Assembly: GCA_910577945.1 (NCBI GenBank)
Contig: CAJTNI010000014.1
Span: 40,978-55,622, forward strand
Direction: 5' to 3'
Source: an uncultured Christensenella sp.
GTDB taxonomy: Bacteria; Bacillota; Clostridia; Christensenellales; Pumilibacteraceae
DNA length: 14,645 nt
The notes under the pieces were generated by a model, which saw only the letters and a list, made by a program, of their open reading frames with translations, was not told the origin of the DNA and did not search any database. The position numbers were made by a program, and so were the translations under genes. Each line of letters begins with the position of its first letter. Position 1 is the stretch's first letter. Shown here one piece after another: positions 14,231 to 14,645 of the stretch.

Positions 14231-14645
14231 TTATTTGCCACCCGTAAACGGGCCACGCGGGTCAAACAAACTTAACTGATCCGACTCTTTGTCTGCTTTC
14301 AGTTGGTCTGCTATGTACTTCTTTATTGCAGCTGTATTCTTTCCTACTGTATCGACATAGTACCCTTTGCACCGAAACTCTCGGTTTCGGTATGCAAATT
14401 TTATATTTCCGAATTTCTGAAATATTTCCATACTACTCTTTCCTTTGAGATACCCCATAAACCCCGAAACCGAGAGCTTTGGCGGTATGCTCAACAGTAT
14501 ATGTATATGGTCGGGGCATATCTCTCCTTCTATGATTTCTACGCCTTTCCACTCACACAATTTCCTTAATATTTCTCGTATCTCCGCTCGTTTCTCCTCG
14601 AAAAATACTTTACGGCGATATTTGGGTGCAAATACTATATGATAC
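14231..14645 (-). CDS. tnpA: IS200/IS605 TnpA, HUH single-strand transposase (5' end missing)
   Basis: TnpA cuts and rejoins single-stranded DNA at the IS ends with a tyrosine nucleophile. The frame is open to the window edge, so the start is outside; 137 residues are visible and the family is usually about 150 long. The visible part starts YHIVFAPKYRRKVF, the classic N-terminal TnpA segment. The HUH metal site is in CPDHIHILLS, and the catalytic tyrosine is most likely in IKKYIADQ near the C-terminus. The end reads FDPRGPFTGGK. No frameshift or stop is seen, so it may be intact. Base composition is visibly more AT-rich than the pur genes, as expected for an acquired element. No TnpB is in view. 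Confidence 0.9.
   Translation of the reverse strand, partial: YHIVFAPKYRRKVFFEEKRAEIREILRKLCEWKGVEIIEGEICPDHIHILLSIPPKLSVSGFMGYLKGKSSMEIFQKFGNIKFAYRNREFRCKGYYVDTVGKNTAAIKKYIADQLKADKESDQLSLFDPRGPFTGGK

Larger units (their letters stand above)
14120..14645 (-). mobile_element. IS200/IS605-type insertion sequence, 3' part, cut by the window edge
   Basis: A TnpA gene reading leftwards is followed by a roughly 110-nt non-coding tail rich in hairpins: GCGCAC/GTGCGC at 14190-14203, GGGC/GCCC at about 14165-14175, and the strong one at 14134-14152. This is the usual layout of the right end of these single-strand transposons, which have subterminal hairpins instead of inverted repeats and make no target duplication. 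The exact left boundary is a guess; it should lie just beyond the 14134-14152 hairpin. Between the kinase stop and this point (13999-14119) I see only a GC hairpin at 14048-14068. Confidence 0.65.

Overview
The window carries a bacterial de novo purine biosynthesis cluster on the minus strand (about 168-11405), then a divergent plus-strand phosphatase/kinase pair (11838-13998), and at the right edge the 3' part of an IS200/IS605-type insertion sequence. The single-chain PurL with a C-terminal glutaminase, the gene order purE-purC-purM-purN-orf-purH-purD-purL, AGGAG-type ribosome binding sites, GC-rich DNA full of CGCG and an HUH TnpA together suggest an uncultured Clostridia-like Bacillota. 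No rRNA or other phylogenetic marker is present, so this is inference.

Layout. purE and purC are closely spaced behind a good sigma-A-type promoter (-10 at 11527-11532, -35 at 11551-11556, minus strand). purM, purN, a 106-codon unknown gene, purH, purD and purL follow in the same direction. Together they encode steps 2 to 7 and 9 to 10 of the PRPP-to-IMP pathway. purF (step 1), purB (step 8) and purK are not in the window. The plus-strand pair has its own TTGACT-17-TATAAT promoter and encodes a PPM/PP2C phosphatase and a soluble Ser/Thr kinase with an N-terminal four-cysteine knuckle. Their genes are 10 nt apart, which suggests opposing activities on shared substrates.

The most unusual feature is what fills the gaps of the pur cluster. 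purE-purC and purN-orf-purH are tight, but the other junctions are packed with repeats. I call them: family I, a hairpin followed by a 17-bp conserved box, in the leaders of purL and purN, with a fragment before purM; family II, a palindromic element with GAGAAATCT/AGATTTCTC arms and TCGAAATGAC-type ends; family III, a 126-127 bp hairpin with a 33-bp invariant apex and covarying arms whose outer arm overlaps the purL and purH stop codons; a 160-bp tandem duplication; and a 60-bp tandem repeat. The family III structure and the unknown gene between purN and purH are the best candidates for something undescribed. I saw no CRISPR array, tRNA, rRNA or recognisable riboswitch.
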